Part shown: one piece after another, positions 1 to 5,971 of the stretch
Layout: each line of letters opens with the position of its first letter
Numbering within the stretch: position 1 is the first letter of the stretch
Assembly: GCA_021641325.1 (NCBI GenBank)
Contig: JAJXPD010000061.1
Coordinates: forward strand, 5,205-11,175
Length of the DNA stretch: 5,971 nucleotides
DNA from: Opitutales bacterium
GTDB taxonomy: Bacteria; Verrucomicrobiota; Verrucomicrobiia; Opitutales; Intestinicryptomonadaceae
Direction of reading: 5' to 3'
The notes under the pieces: generated by a model
Databases searched by the model: none
The model's input: the letters and a program-made list of their open reading frames with translations, nothing else
Told to the model about the DNA's origin: nothing
Position numbers and translations under genes: made by a program

Positions 1-2451
1 TGCGATATGTTTGCCGCCGTCGGCGAGCGTTGCGAAAATTTCGCCAGCGTCGGTGATTGTTCCGCGCAGGATTTCCTCGGCAAGGGCGTCTTCAAGCTCG
101 CGTTCGATTGCGCGTTTGAGCGGCCGCGCTCCGTACTTTTCGTCCCACCCTTTCGATATGAGGAAGTCCGTCGCGGGCTTGTCGAGAACAAGCGACATTC
201 CCTTTTCGGCGAGTCTTGCGCGGAGTTTGTCAAGCTCGAGACCTACGATTTTTTCCATGTCCGCCTTTGTGAGCATGCGGAAGAGGACGATGTCGTTTAT
301 GCGGTTGAGAAATTCGGGGCGGAACGATTTTTTCATTTCGTCCATGACTTTCTCTTTGAGCTTGTCGTAATCGTCGTCGAAGCCCGCCGCACCGAAGCCC
401 ATCGACGGGTTCTTTTGCAGAATGTTCGCACCGACGTTGCTTGTAAGAATTATAATCGTATTGCGGAAATCGACCGTTCTGCCGAGGCTGTCGGTGAGTC
501 TGCCGTCCTCCAAGACTTGCAGGAGAATCTGCACGACGTCGGGGTGCGCCTTTTCGATTTCGTCGAAGAGGATTACGCTATACGGACGTCTGCGAACCTG
601 CTCGGTGAGCTGTCCGCCGTCTTCGTGCCCGACGTATCCGGGGGGCGAGCCGATTAGCCGCGAGACCGAGTATTTTTCCATATACTCGGACATGTCGATT
701 TGAATGAGAGCCTCCTGCCTGCCGAACATCTGTTCGGCGAGCATCTTTGCCAAATACGTTTTCCCGACGCCCGTCGGACCCAAGAACAGAAACGAGCCTA
801 TCGGGCGTTTCGGATCTTTAAGCGCGGCGCGGGAGCGTCTGAGGGCGCGGGCGATAACCGACGTAGCCTCCTCCTGCCCCACGACGCGTGCGCGCAGGCG
901 GTCTTCGAGTTCGAGCAGTTTTTTGCTCTCCTCTTTTTCCATGCGCGAAAGCGGAATGCCCGTCCACGTCGAAACCACCGCGTAGATGTCGTCCTCGACG
1001 ACTTCCACGCGCTTGTCTTCGAGCGACTTCTTCCAGTTTTTGACGATTTCGTCGCGCTCGCGCGAGAGCGATTTTTCGGCGTCTCGCAGTTTTGCGGCGT
1101 CCTCGTAGCGTTGGTCGCGGATTGCGTCCTCCTTCGCCTTTTCCGTATCGGCGATTTTCGCGTTGATGTCGAGCACCTCCTGCGGGCGTTCGAGCGTTTT
1201 GATTCTCGCGCGGGAGCCTGCCTCGTCGATTACGTCGATTGCCTTGTCGGGCAAAAACCTGCTTGTGATGTAGCGTTCGGAGAGTTTTACGGCGGCTTCG
1301 AGCGCGGCGTCGGAGTACACGCAGTGGTGGTGTTTTTCGTAGTTGCCGCGCAGGCCTTTGAGAATCAGAACGGCGTCGTCGCGCGACGGTTCTTCGACTT
1401 TGACACTCTGGAAACGCCTGTCGAGCGCGCTGTCCTTTTCGATAAACTTGCGGTATTCTGCGATAGTCGTTGCGCCTATGCACTGCAACGACCCCCGCGA
1501 GAGCGCGGGCTTGAAGATGTTGGAGGCGTCCATTGCGCCCTCCGCCGCGCCCGCGCCGACTATCGTGTGGAGTTCGTCGATGAAAAGAATGACGTCGCCC
1601 GCCTTTTCGATTTCGTCCATGACCGCCTTGATTCGCTCTTCGAACTGTCCGCGGTATTTTGTGCCCGCGACCATCAGAGCCATGTCGAGCGTGATTACGC
1701 GTTTTGAGGCAATCAGTTCGGGGACTTCGCCTTTTGCGATTTCCTGCGCCAAGCCCTCGACTATCGCGGTTTTGCCGACGCCCGCCTCTCCCACGAGAAC
1801 CGGGTTGTTCTTTGTGCGGCGGCACAGAATTTGAATTACGCGCATGATTTCGTTTGCGCGTCCCACGACGGGGTCGAGCTTGCCGTTGCGGGCAAGTTCG
1901 GTGAGGTCGCGACCGAACGCTTTAAGCGCGCTCTGTTTGCCGTGTTCGGAGCGTTCGCCACCCTCGGACTGGGGAATGTCGGAGTCGGGGTCGTCGGGAG
2001 TGTCGCCCACAAACTTTGGGTCTAGCTCGGCAAGAATCTGGTTGCGGCAGGCGTCGATATTCACGCCCAGCTTGCGCAAAACTTCCGCCGCGACTCCCTC
2101 GCCCTCGCGAAGAAGCCCAAGCAAAATGTGTTCCGTGCCTATATAGTTGTGGTTGAGTCTGCCCGCCTCGTTCGACGCCAGCGAGAGCACTTTCTGCACT
2201 CTCTGTGTGTATTTGAGGTCGTTTGCCGCCTGCATCATGGCATCTCCCCCGCCGACTTGGCGCATGATTTCCGCGCTCACGTTTTCGAGGTTTATCCCCA
2301 TTTTGCGCAGGACGTTCACGGCAACCCCCTGCCCCAAGCGGATTATGCCGAGCAAGATGTGTTCCGTGCCTATGTAGTTGTGCCCCAGACGCGCCGCTTC
2401 TTTGCGCGCCAGCGTTATTACCTGTTGGGCTCTCGGTGTAAAGTGCTGCAT
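1..2451 (-). CDS. clpC: ATP-dependent unfoldase ClpC (HSP100/AAA+), 3' end cut by window
   Basis: AAA+ ring unfoldase that threads substrates into the ClpP protease in the cytoplasm. 817 codons are visible; Bacillus ClpC is about 810 residues, so only the tail is missing. Two Clp_N repeats span about residues 1-145, both carrying [13 protein letters not shown]30 and E107 match the Bacillus phosphoarginine-binding Glu32 and Glu106. AAA1 has Walker A GEAGVGKT (221-228), pore loop KYRG (265-268), Walker B LFIDE (289-293) and arginine finger DRRFQ (344-348). The middle domain has a UVR-like motif (about 438-457). AAA2 has Walker A GPTGVGKT (558-565), pore loop GYVG (605-608), Walker B LFDE (628-631), a ClpP-docking-type MGF loop (684-686) and sensor-2 GAR (774-776). 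The MGF loop and middle domain favour ClpC over ClpB or ClpA. The start is set by the family N-terminus (MQHFTPRAQ) and a GGAAGGA site 11 nt upstream. It lies 60 nt after mcsB, presumably in one operon. Confidence 0.97.
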   Translation of the reverse strand, partial: MQHFTPRAQQVITLARKEAARLGHNYIGTEHILLGIIRLGQGVAVNVLRKMGINLENVSAEIMRQVGGGDAMMQAANDLKYTQRVQKVLSLASNEAGRLNHNYIGTEHILLGLLREGEGVAAEVLRKLGVNIDACRNQILAELDPKFVGDTPDDPDSDIPQSEGGERSEHGKQSALKAFGRDLTELARNGKLDPVVGRANEIMRVIQILCRRTKNNPVLVGEAGVGKTAIVEGLAQEIAKGEVPELIASKRVITLDMALMVAGTKYRGQFEERIKAVMDEIEKAGDVILFIDELHTIVGAGAAEGAMDASNIFKPALSRGSLQCIGATTIAEYRKFIEKDSALDRRFQSVKVEEPSRDDAVLILKGLRGNYEKHHHCVYSDAALEAAVKLSERYITSRFLPDKAIDVIDEAGSRARIKTLERPQEVLDINAKIADTEKAKEDAIRDQRYEDAAKLRDAEKSLSRERDEIVKNWKKSLEDKRVEVVEDDIYAVVSTWTGIPLSRMEKEESKKLLELEDRLRARVVGQEEATSVIARALRRSRAALKDPKRPIGSFLFLGPTGVGKTYLAKMLAEQMFGRQEALIQIDMSEYMEKYSVSRLIGSPPGYVGHEDGGQLTEQVRRRPYSVILFDEIEKAHPDVVQILLQVLEDGRLTDSLGRTVDFRNTIIILTSNVGANILQKNPSMGFGAAGFDDDYDKLKEKVMDEMKKSFRPEFLNRINDIVLFRMLTKADMEKIVGLELDKLRARLAEKGMSLVLDKPATDFLISKGWDEKYGARPLKRAIERELEDALAEEILRGTITDAGEIFATLADGGKHIA
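2120..2382 (-). repeat. internal direct repeat in clpC encoding the two Clp_N motifs
   Basis: Positions 2120-2151 and 2351-2382 are 32-nt copies differing at two positions. They are offset by 231 nt, which is exactly 77 codons. They encode the two copies of the [11 protein letters not shown] segment that contain the predicted phosphoarginine-binding glutamates E30 and E107. The tandem duplication is normal for Clp_N domains; the close match at DNA level is the only notable point. Confidence 0.8.
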
Positions 2452-2462
2452 TTTATGATAAT

Positions 2463-2469
2463 TCCTTCC
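2463..2469 (-). promoter_or_regulatory. clpC ribosome binding site
   Basis: The minus strand reads GGAAGGA here, ending 11 nt before the clpC ATG at 2451. The spacing is somewhat long. It is the best purine-rich match in the 60-nt mcsB-clpC gap and supports the chosen start. An inverted repeat begins two bases upstream of it. Confidence 0.6.
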
Positions 2470-2470
2470 G

Positions 2471-2506
2471 TGTTGCGCGTTGTTTATCGGACGCAACATG
2501 CCGATA
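2471..2506 (-). repeat. two interleaved inverted repeats in the mcsB-clpC gap
   Basis: A 7-bp perfect inverted repeat pairs TGTTGCG (2471-2477) with CGCAACA (2492-2498). A second, 6-bp perfect repeat pairs TATCGG (2485-2490) with CCGATA (2501-2506). The arms alternate, so in the mRNA the two helices could form a pseudoknot or act as alternative hairpins. The inner edge is next to the clpC ribosome binding site. No U-run follows, so this is not a Rho-independent terminator. A regulatory role is inference only; a 60-nt stretch can carry one such repeat by chance. Confidence 0.4.
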
Positions 2507-2511
2507 TTAAC

Positions 2512-3558
2512 TTATTTTGCGGCGAATTCGGGAAGTCCCGCAGCGAACGTGTTAAGATACGCCGCCCTCACCGCGTCGCGCTCGGACGCCTCGGATTCCC
2601 TGATATTGAATTTGTCCTGCAAATGCGCGGGCTGAATGTCGAGAATTGCGTTGTCGACATCTTCTATGACGTCTCCCGCCGACTTGCAGAAGCCCATGTC
2701 CGCCGCCATGCGAATGTTCGAAAGCAGCGAGACCGCCTCGGCTGTGTCTATAAGTTTGCAGTTTTTCAATATCGCGACCGACCGCGCTATCTTATCGACA
2801 ATCACAACGGGCGTTTGTTGCATCGTTTTCAGCCGCGCGTTTGTTTCGAACTCGACGAGCTTGTCGGTAAATTTTGCGATTTTTGCTATGATTTCCTCTT
2901 CGGAAATTCCAAGCGTCTGCTGGTTCGACAGCTGGAAGAACGCCCCGTAAGAGTCGCTGCCTTCGCCGTTCGCGCCCCTGACTACCATTCCCAGCTGGTT
3001 AAGCCCGCGCACTATTTTCTCTATCTGGCCGCCGAGCGAAAGCGCGGGAAGGTGCAACATGACCGACGCCCGCATTCCCGTTCCGACGTTTGTCGGGCAC
3101 GCCGTGAGGTAGCCGAAGTTGGAGCTGAACGCGTATTCGAGCCGCTCCTCGACGGCGTCGTCTATGGAATTTACCGTGCGCCACAGCGCGTTGAGCCGCT
3201 GCCCCTTTGCGACAGCCTGAATGCGGAGGTGGTCTTCCTCGTTAATCATTGCGCTTGCCGCGCCGTCTTTTGAAATGTACACGCCCGCGTTTTCGGTTGC
3301 GCCCGCGAGTTCGCGGGTTGCGTGGCGTTCCTCGACGAGCATGCTCTTTCCGAAGTCGGAGATTTCGGACATCTTTACGAGCCTGCCGCCCTTGAATTTC
3401 CCCGTCTTTGAGAGCGCGTCGGCGCATTTTTCGAACACCTCTGCAAGCTCCCCGCAAGACGCCGCGTTCGAGAAGCGCGTGTGCGCCAAGTTCCGCGCAA
3501 GCCTTATGCGCGAAGTCATCACGATTGCGGAGTTTTTTCTGTGGATTTTCAAGACCAT
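2512..3558 (-). CDS. mcsB: protein arginine kinase McsB
   Basis: ATP:guanido phosphotransferase-fold kinase that phosphorylates arginine side chains, marking proteins for ClpC-ClpP in the cytoplasm. It is 348 residues; Bacillus McsB is 363. Visible motifs: nucleotide-binding TSRIRLARN (15-23); the NEEDH loop (106-110), whose glutamates hold the catalytic base by homology to creatine kinase; the conserved cysteine in TACPTNVG (C154); RGANGEGS (194-201), matching the family's RGIYGEGS; and C-terminal RDAVRA (327-332). RDAVRA fits the RDxxRA allosteric phosphoarginine site, which is diagnostic of McsB and not of creatine or arginine kinases. The frame stays open upstream to 4011, but that stretch overlaps mcsA and resembles nothing in the family. 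The ATG at 3558 gives the family-like start MVLKIHRKN. It overlaps the mcsA stop (TAATG) and has only a weak purine-rich site, so translational coupling to mcsA is likely. Confidence 0.96.
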   Translation of the reverse strand: MVLKIHRKNSAIVMTSRIRLARNLAHTRFSNAASCGELAEVFEKCADALSKTGKFKGGRLVKMSEISDFGKSMLVEERHATRELAGATENAGVYISKDGAASAMINEEDHLRIQAVAKGQRLNALWRTVNSIDDAVEERLEYAFSSNFGYLTACPTNVGTGMRASVMLHLPALSLGGQIEKIVRGLNQLGMVVRGANGEGSDSYGAFFQLSNQQTLGISEEEIIAKIAKFTDKLVEFETNARLKTMQQTPVVIVDKIARSVAILKNCKLIDTAEAVSLLSNIRMAADMGFCKSAGDVIEDVDNAILDIQPAHLQDKFNIRESEASERDAVRAAYLNTFAAGLPEFAAK

Positions 3559-3560
3559 TA
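3556..3560 (-). promoter_or_regulatory. TAATG stop/start overlap coupling mcsA to mcsB
   Basis: On the minus strand the mcsA stop TAA (3560-3558) shares its last A with the mcsB start ATG (3558-3556). The bases before it (GAAAAGAAC) are only a weak ribosome binding site. Reinitiation by ribosomes finishing mcsA would keep activator and kinase output matched. The overlap is directly visible; the coupling is inferred. Confidence 0.75.
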
Positions 3561-4223
3561 TTTGTTCTTTTCGGACAGTTTTTTGAGCTTGTCGCGCAGG
3601 TCGGCGGCGTCTTCGTACCGCTCCTCGGCGACGGCTTCGTCGAGCATTTTCTGCAAGAGTCCGGGAGTCTCCTCCGCGGGCTGGGCGTCGGGCTGCGAAT
3701 CCTCCACAACCTCGGCGTTGAGCTTTACGGGCTGCGTTTCCGACAGGAACGCGTCGAGCGTGTTTTCGAGCGTTTCGTCGAACAGCTCGCCGCCCGCGAT
3801 TTCCTCGAAATCGCGCAGTTTTTTGGAGTTGTCTATCGACGCAAAGCAGTTTGCGCCGTGCGTTTTCGGCGTCTTGCCCTTGTGCTCCGTCGCTGCGTGC
3901 ATTTGGGCGAAAAGCTCGAAGAGCCTGTTGCCCAGCGCGACGTAGCAGTCGGGACACGAGAACCTCGCGCCCTTTTCGATTTCCGAAAGCGACGCCCCGC
4001 AAGTCGGGCACGAATCCGGGTTTGCCGCCTTTGCCGACACTATTTTCTCTTCCAGTTCCTTCAATTTCGGGAAAAGGTCGAGCGGCAGATTTGCGGCGTC
4101 GAGCGACGCCTTTTCAGCGCACTCGGAGCACAAATGCACCTTCACCTTTTTACCGTTTACGATTTTGGTGATGTGGAATGTTGCGGGCTTGCCGCATATG
4201 TCGCATTTATATTCCGTAGCCAT
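3558..4223 (-). CDS. mcsA: McsA, zinc-finger/UVR activator of the McsB kinase
   Basis: McsA binds McsB, stimulates its arginine kinase activity and links it to ClpC. The 221-residue protein has four CxxC pairs (C7/C10, C32/C35, C72/C75, C90/C93), enough for two treble-cleft-like zinc sites, and the McsA-type HKGKTP patch (114-119). After that comes a Pro/Glu/Asp-rich linker (about 145-188) with few hydrophobics. It ends in a UVR motif (about 190-216) containing RYEDAADLRD. Bacillus McsA is about 185 residues; the extra length is mostly this linker. The start MATEYKCDICG places the first CxxC correctly. A weak CGGAAT site lies about 8 nt upstream. The gene follows purA by 57 nt and overlaps mcsB by one base. 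UvrB also has a UVR motif, but the size, zinc pairs and neighbours rule it out. Confidence 0.95.
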   Translation of the reverse strand: MATEYKCDICGKPATFHITKIVNGKKVKVHLCSECAEKASLDAANLPLDLFPKLKELEEKIVSAKAANPDSCPTCGASLSEIEKGARFSCPDCYVALGNRLFELFAQMHAATEHKGKTPKTHGANCFASIDNSKKLRDFEEIAGGELFDETLENTLDAFLSETQPVKLNAEVVEDSQPDAQPAEETPGLLQKMLDEAVAEERYEDAADLRDKLKKLSEKNK

Positions 4224-4238
4224 TTTACGATTCCGCGC

Positions 4239-4267
4239 GCGCCGCGCGTTTTGCGGAGCGGCGGCGC
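4239..4267 (-). repeat. GC-rich inverted repeat between purA and mcsA
   Basis: GCGCCGC (4239-4245) and GCGGCGC (4261-4267) are perfect inverted 7-mers around a 15-nt loop. The adjacent CGCGCGCG tract offers further pairings. The near arm sits about five bases upstream of the weak mcsA ribosome binding site (4232-4236). No T-run follows on either strand, so it is not a typical Rho-independent terminator, and purA-mcsA read-through remains possible. It could modulate mcsA translation or stabilise the purA 3' end; both are inference. Confidence 0.45.
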
Positions 4268-4280
4268 AAGTGTGTGCGTG

Positions 4281-5822
4281 TTATACGAGTTTTAGAAGTT
4301 CGTCGGTCGAAGGTATGTCTCTTATGATTTGGGACTGCATCGGCCCGACACCGATATATCGCAAATTCGGCTTGTTGTTTAAGCCCGACTTCGACGCGAC
4401 TTCCACGACGCTTTTCAGGCAGAACGCGACGTATTTTTTCGCGTTTTCGGGGAGGTCGGCAAACGAGCGGACTTTCGAAATGTCTTCGCTCCAGCCCGCA
4501 AGTTTTGCGTACACGGGGCGCAGTTTTTTGCGGAGCGCGTCGCAGCGCGGAACGCCGTGGTATACTTCGCCCGTGGAGTCGTCCACATACGAAGTGCACA
4601 CAAGCAGGTCGCCGTTCCAATCGCCGGAGTACGACAGCGCGTCGAGCTTGTTTATTACGATGTCTTCGTAGCCGCCGTAGCGGAGCGCGTCGCCCTTTTC
4701 GACGGCGTCGAACCAGCCGACCATGCGCTGGCGGCCGGTGCTTGTGCCGTATTCGAGCTTTTTGAGCTTTTGGGCAAGCGGGTGGGCGTCGTCCATTTGC
4801 GTGAGGAAGACGTGCGTGCCTACTTTCGTGTCGTAAGCCTTGCAGCAGCCGAGCGTGTGGACTGCGCGGAGCGGAATGCACGCGCTTTCGAAAAATTCGG
4901 GAACGCCCGTGTGCGAAGCCGTTACATTGGGCGCAAAGCCGTGGCGTTTGTCGAGCCAGTACGACTGCCCGTATTCGCCGACGATATACCTGCCCTCCGA
5001 CAGCGCTTTCAGGCAGATTTCGCGCACGTCGCCGATGTTCTTTGCAAGTTTCCGTCCAGCCGACCAATATTCTTCCACAACCGCGTCGATATTGATTTCG
5101 AAGGGGTTTGCGCCCATGAATTTTTTGAAGTCGAAGTCCGACTCCGCAAACACGCCGTCTTTGATAGCGTCGGCGTTTGCCCTAAGTTCCGCGTTTGTGA
5201 GCTTTTCGAAGAACTGCGCCCACTTTTCGGGCGACACTTTGCAGACGTATTTTATTGTGTCGCAGGCGCGGGTGAGTTTTGCGGAAAGTTTGCGGGCAAA
5301 GTCTTCTTTGTGTCCGAGAAATTCGGCGTAGCAAATTTGGAACTGGCTGACTTCGTCGGCGTAGGACGGCGTGATGCCCCTGCCCGTCGAGCCGCGCGGC
5401 TCGTCTTTGAGGACGTTTACGCGGTAGTCTTCCCACGCGAGGTCGAGAAGTCTGTGTCCGAGGTCGGACATCATTGTGCGTTCGTCGATTACGAGTCTGT
5501 CGAAAATTTTGTATCCGCGTTTTTCGAGCGGCGCGCCCTCCCAGATGAATTTGCGGGGGTCGGCAACAACGCCCGCGCCGATTGCCAGCGTTTCGACGTC
5601 GTTTTCTATCACGCCCGCGGGGAGGAGGTTGAGTTTGACGCCGCCGGCGGTGTGTCCCGAATTTGCGCCGCCGTTTACTTTGATTACGATGGCGGCGATA
5701 TTTTTCCGTCCCGTTTTCGATTTGAGTTCGTCTATGACTTCGTAGACGAGGCGTCCCTTACCTTCGTCGCCCATGCTGATTCCGACATCGGCGATAATCT
5801 GACTTTTAAATTCCGTAAGCAT
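4281..5822 (-). CDS. purA: adenylosuccinate synthetase PurA, long divergent form
   Basis: Catalyses IMP + aspartate + GTP to adenylosuccinate, the committed step to AMP, in the cytoplasm. Motifs in order: P-loop GDEGKG (18-23, D19 matching E. coli catalytic Asp13); GGANSGHT (51-58, H57 matching His41); STGRGITP (145-152); GQSYWLD (285-291, Q286 matching Gln224); T301 matching Thr239; KAYDTKVG (328-335); TGRQR (362-366, the Arg303/Arg305 pair); NKLDAL (391-396, guanine-recognition TKLD); PGWSE-like AGWSED (442-447); GVGP (491-494). It is 513 residues against the usual 430 or so. Most of the excess (about 45) lies at about 165-270. The residues before the P-loop are ISM instead of TQW, and by hand alignment the inter-subunit IMP-binding Arg143 and Arg147 become Q160 and C164. 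The start is supported by an AGGA site 6 nt upstream. Assignment to the family is strong; strict substrate identity is slightly less so. Confidence 0.92.
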   Translation of the reverse strand: MLTEFKSQIIADVGISMGDEGKGRLVYEVIDELKSKTGRKNIAAIVIKVNGGANSGHTAGGVKLNLLPAGVIENDVETLAIGAGVVADPRKFIWEGAPLEKRGYKIFDRLVIDERTMMSDLGHRLLDLAWEDYRVNVLKDEPRGSTGRGITPSYADEVSQFQICYAEFLGHKEDFARKLSAKLTRACDTIKYVCKVSPEKWAQFFEKLTNAELRANADAIKDGVFAESDFDFKKFMGANPFEINIDAVVEEYWSAGRKLAKNIGDVREICLKALSEGRYIVGEYGQSYWLDKRHGFAPNVTASHTGVPEFFESACIPLRAVHTLGCCKAYDTKVGTHVFLTQMDDAHPLAQKLKKLEYGTSTGRQRMVGWFDAVEKGDALRYGGYEDIVINKLDALSYSGDWNGDLLVCTSYVDDSTGEVYHGVPRCDALRKKLRPVYAKLAGWSEDISKVRSFADLPENAKKYVAFCLKSVVEVASKSGLNNKPNLRYIGVGPMQSQIIRDIPSTDELLKLV

Positions 5823-5828
5823 TGCGTT

Positions 5829-5832
5829 TCCT
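5829..5832 (-). promoter_or_regulatory. purA ribosome binding site
   Basis: The minus strand reads AGGA (within ACAGGAAACG), ending 6 nt before the purA ATG at 5822. This is normal spacing and supports the chosen start, which also gives the expected short lead-in before the P-loop. Confidence 0.65.
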
Positions 5833-5842
5833 GTTTAATAAA

Positions 5843-5860
5843 TCAATCCGACAAGATTGA
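5843..5860. promoter_or_regulatory. 18-bp dyad upstream of purA, possible operator or leader hairpin
   Basis: TCAATC (5843-5848) and GATTGA (5855-5860) are perfect inverted 6-mers around a 6-nt centre, 20 nt upstream of the purA start. The size and position fit a dimeric repressor site or a small leader hairpin. I do not recognise it as a PurR box, CIRCE element or CtsR box. No convincing -35/-10 pair for purA could be placed; TATTAA just downstream is a weak -10 candidate. Confidence 0.3.
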
Positions 5861-5892
5861 AGTTTTACGGGCATTTTACAACCCCATTTTTC

Positions 5893-5927
5893 AAAAAATT
5901 TCCGCTTTTTGCGCGAAAAGTCGGAAA
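5893..5927 (-). terminator. Rho-independent terminator-like hairpin upstream of purA
   Basis: Read on the minus strand, TTTCCG + a one-base bulge + CTTTT pairs with AAAAG + CGGAAA around the loop CGCGCA, giving an 11-bp stem. Six T residues follow immediately (plus-strand A-run 5893-5898). This is the arrangement of an intrinsic terminator for transcripts entering from the right, although the stem is only partly GC-rich. It may end an upstream minus-strand gene outside the window, or act as an attenuator in a long purA leader. No T-run follows on the plus strand. Confidence 0.45.
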
Positions 5928-5936
5928 ATCGGGCGG

Positions 5937-5971
5937 AGGAGGCGGGCTATCTTGACAAAAGCGGAGGGAGG
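5937..5971 (+). promoter_or_regulatory. right-edge signals on the plus strand: AGGAGG then TTGACA
   Basis: AGGAGG (5937-5942) is a full-strength ribosome binding site sequence. Nine bases later comes TTG (5952-5954), open to the window end (reading Met/Leu-Thr-Lys-Ala-Glu-Gly), so a divergent gene could begin here. The same bases form a perfect -35 hexamer TTGACA (5952-5957), whose -10 would lie beyond the window. The two readings conflict and the edge prevents a decision. Confidence 0.2.

Noticed and set aside
700..1707. Long plus-strand open frame (335 codons) opposite clpC
   Set aside because: It lies antisense to well-conserved clpC codons including both AAA modules. Its translation is rich in Arg/Phe/Val with no domain, as expected for a GC-rich antisense shadow.
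818..1825. Second minus-strand frame of 335 codons inside clpC
   Set aside because: It is an out-of-frame reading of clpC, extremely Arg/Gly-rich, with no family resemblance.
2128..3273. Plus-strand open frame of 381 codons opposite clpC and mcsB
   Set aside because: It spans the end of one gene, an intergenic gap and most of another on the opposite strand, with no recognisable motif or ribosome binding site.
3559..4011. N-terminal extension of McsB to an ATG at 4011
   Set aside because: The added residues are a frame-shifted reading of mcsA codons. The family N-terminus begins at MVLKIHRKN (3558) and the TAATG overlap supports that start.
4224..4280. Rho-independent terminator ending purA
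   Set aside because: A GC-rich hairpin exists but no T-run follows it in the minus direction, so intrinsic termination is not supported.
3408..4295. Plus-strand open frame of 295 codons opposite mcsB and mcsA
   Set aside because: It is antisense to the McsA zinc-finger codons and McsB N-terminus; composition is shadow-like.
4225..5067. Minus-strand frame of 280 codons inside purA running into the purA-mcsA gap
   Set aside because: Arg/His-rich out-of-frame shadow of purA; the true frame carries all PurA motifs to the stop at 4281.
4281..5822. PurA could be the phage-type PurZ (2-aminoadenylosuccinate synthetase)
   Set aside because: PurZ is known for lacking the catalytic Asp of GDEGKG, which is present here (D19), and the neighbours are cellular housekeeping genes with no phage context.
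5823..5971. CtsR box or CIRCE element controlling the stress genes
   Set aside because: I looked for the tandem GGTCAAA heptads and for TTAGCACTC-N9-GAGTGCTAA here and in the other gaps; neither is present. The single TTGAC at 5952 is not a tandem heptad.

Overview
The window holds four genes, all on the minus strand, so transcription runs from right to left: purA (adenylosuccinate synthetase), mcsA (zinc-finger activator), mcsB (protein arginine kinase) and clpC (AAA+ unfoldase). clpC runs off the left edge, lacking only its C-terminal tail. All four coding frames are intact. No RNA gene, mobile element or CRISPR array was seen.

Layout from right to left. Positions 5971-5823 form a short, partly A/T-rich region upstream of purA. 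It contains a terminator-like hairpin for minus-strand transcription, an 18-bp dyad and an ambiguous right edge. purA (5822-4281) is followed by a 57-nt gap with a very GC-rich inverted repeat, then mcsA (4223-3558). mcsA and mcsB share one base in a TAATG stop/start overlap. mcsB (3558-2512) is followed by a 60-nt gap with two interleaved inverted repeats, then clpC (2451-1).

The last three genes form the protein-arginine phosphorylation and degradation module known from Bacillus. McsA activates McsB, McsB phosphorylates arginines on proteins, and the ClpC N-domain recognises phosphoarginine and feeds clients to ClpP. The residues expected of the writer (NEED, SRIRLARN and RDxxRA motifs in McsB) and of the reader (E30 and E107 in ClpC) are all present. 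This suggests the pathway is complete here apart from ClpP and a phosphoarginine phosphatase, neither of which is in the window. The Firmicutes repressor gene ctsR, which usually heads this operon, is absent; purA takes the upstream position instead.

The organism cannot be fixed from the sequence alone. The DNA is moderately GC-rich. The long, divergent PurA (513 residues) and a ctsR-less mcsA-mcsB-clpC order make me favour the Verrucomicrobiota / PVC group, perhaps Opitutae, over a Firmicute. That placement is an inference of moderate to low confidence.

Nothing here is clearly a new system. The points most worth a second look are the PurA substitutions at inter-subunit IMP-binding positions, the purA-linked ctsR-less operon, and the inverted repeats next to the mcsA and clpC ribosome binding sites.
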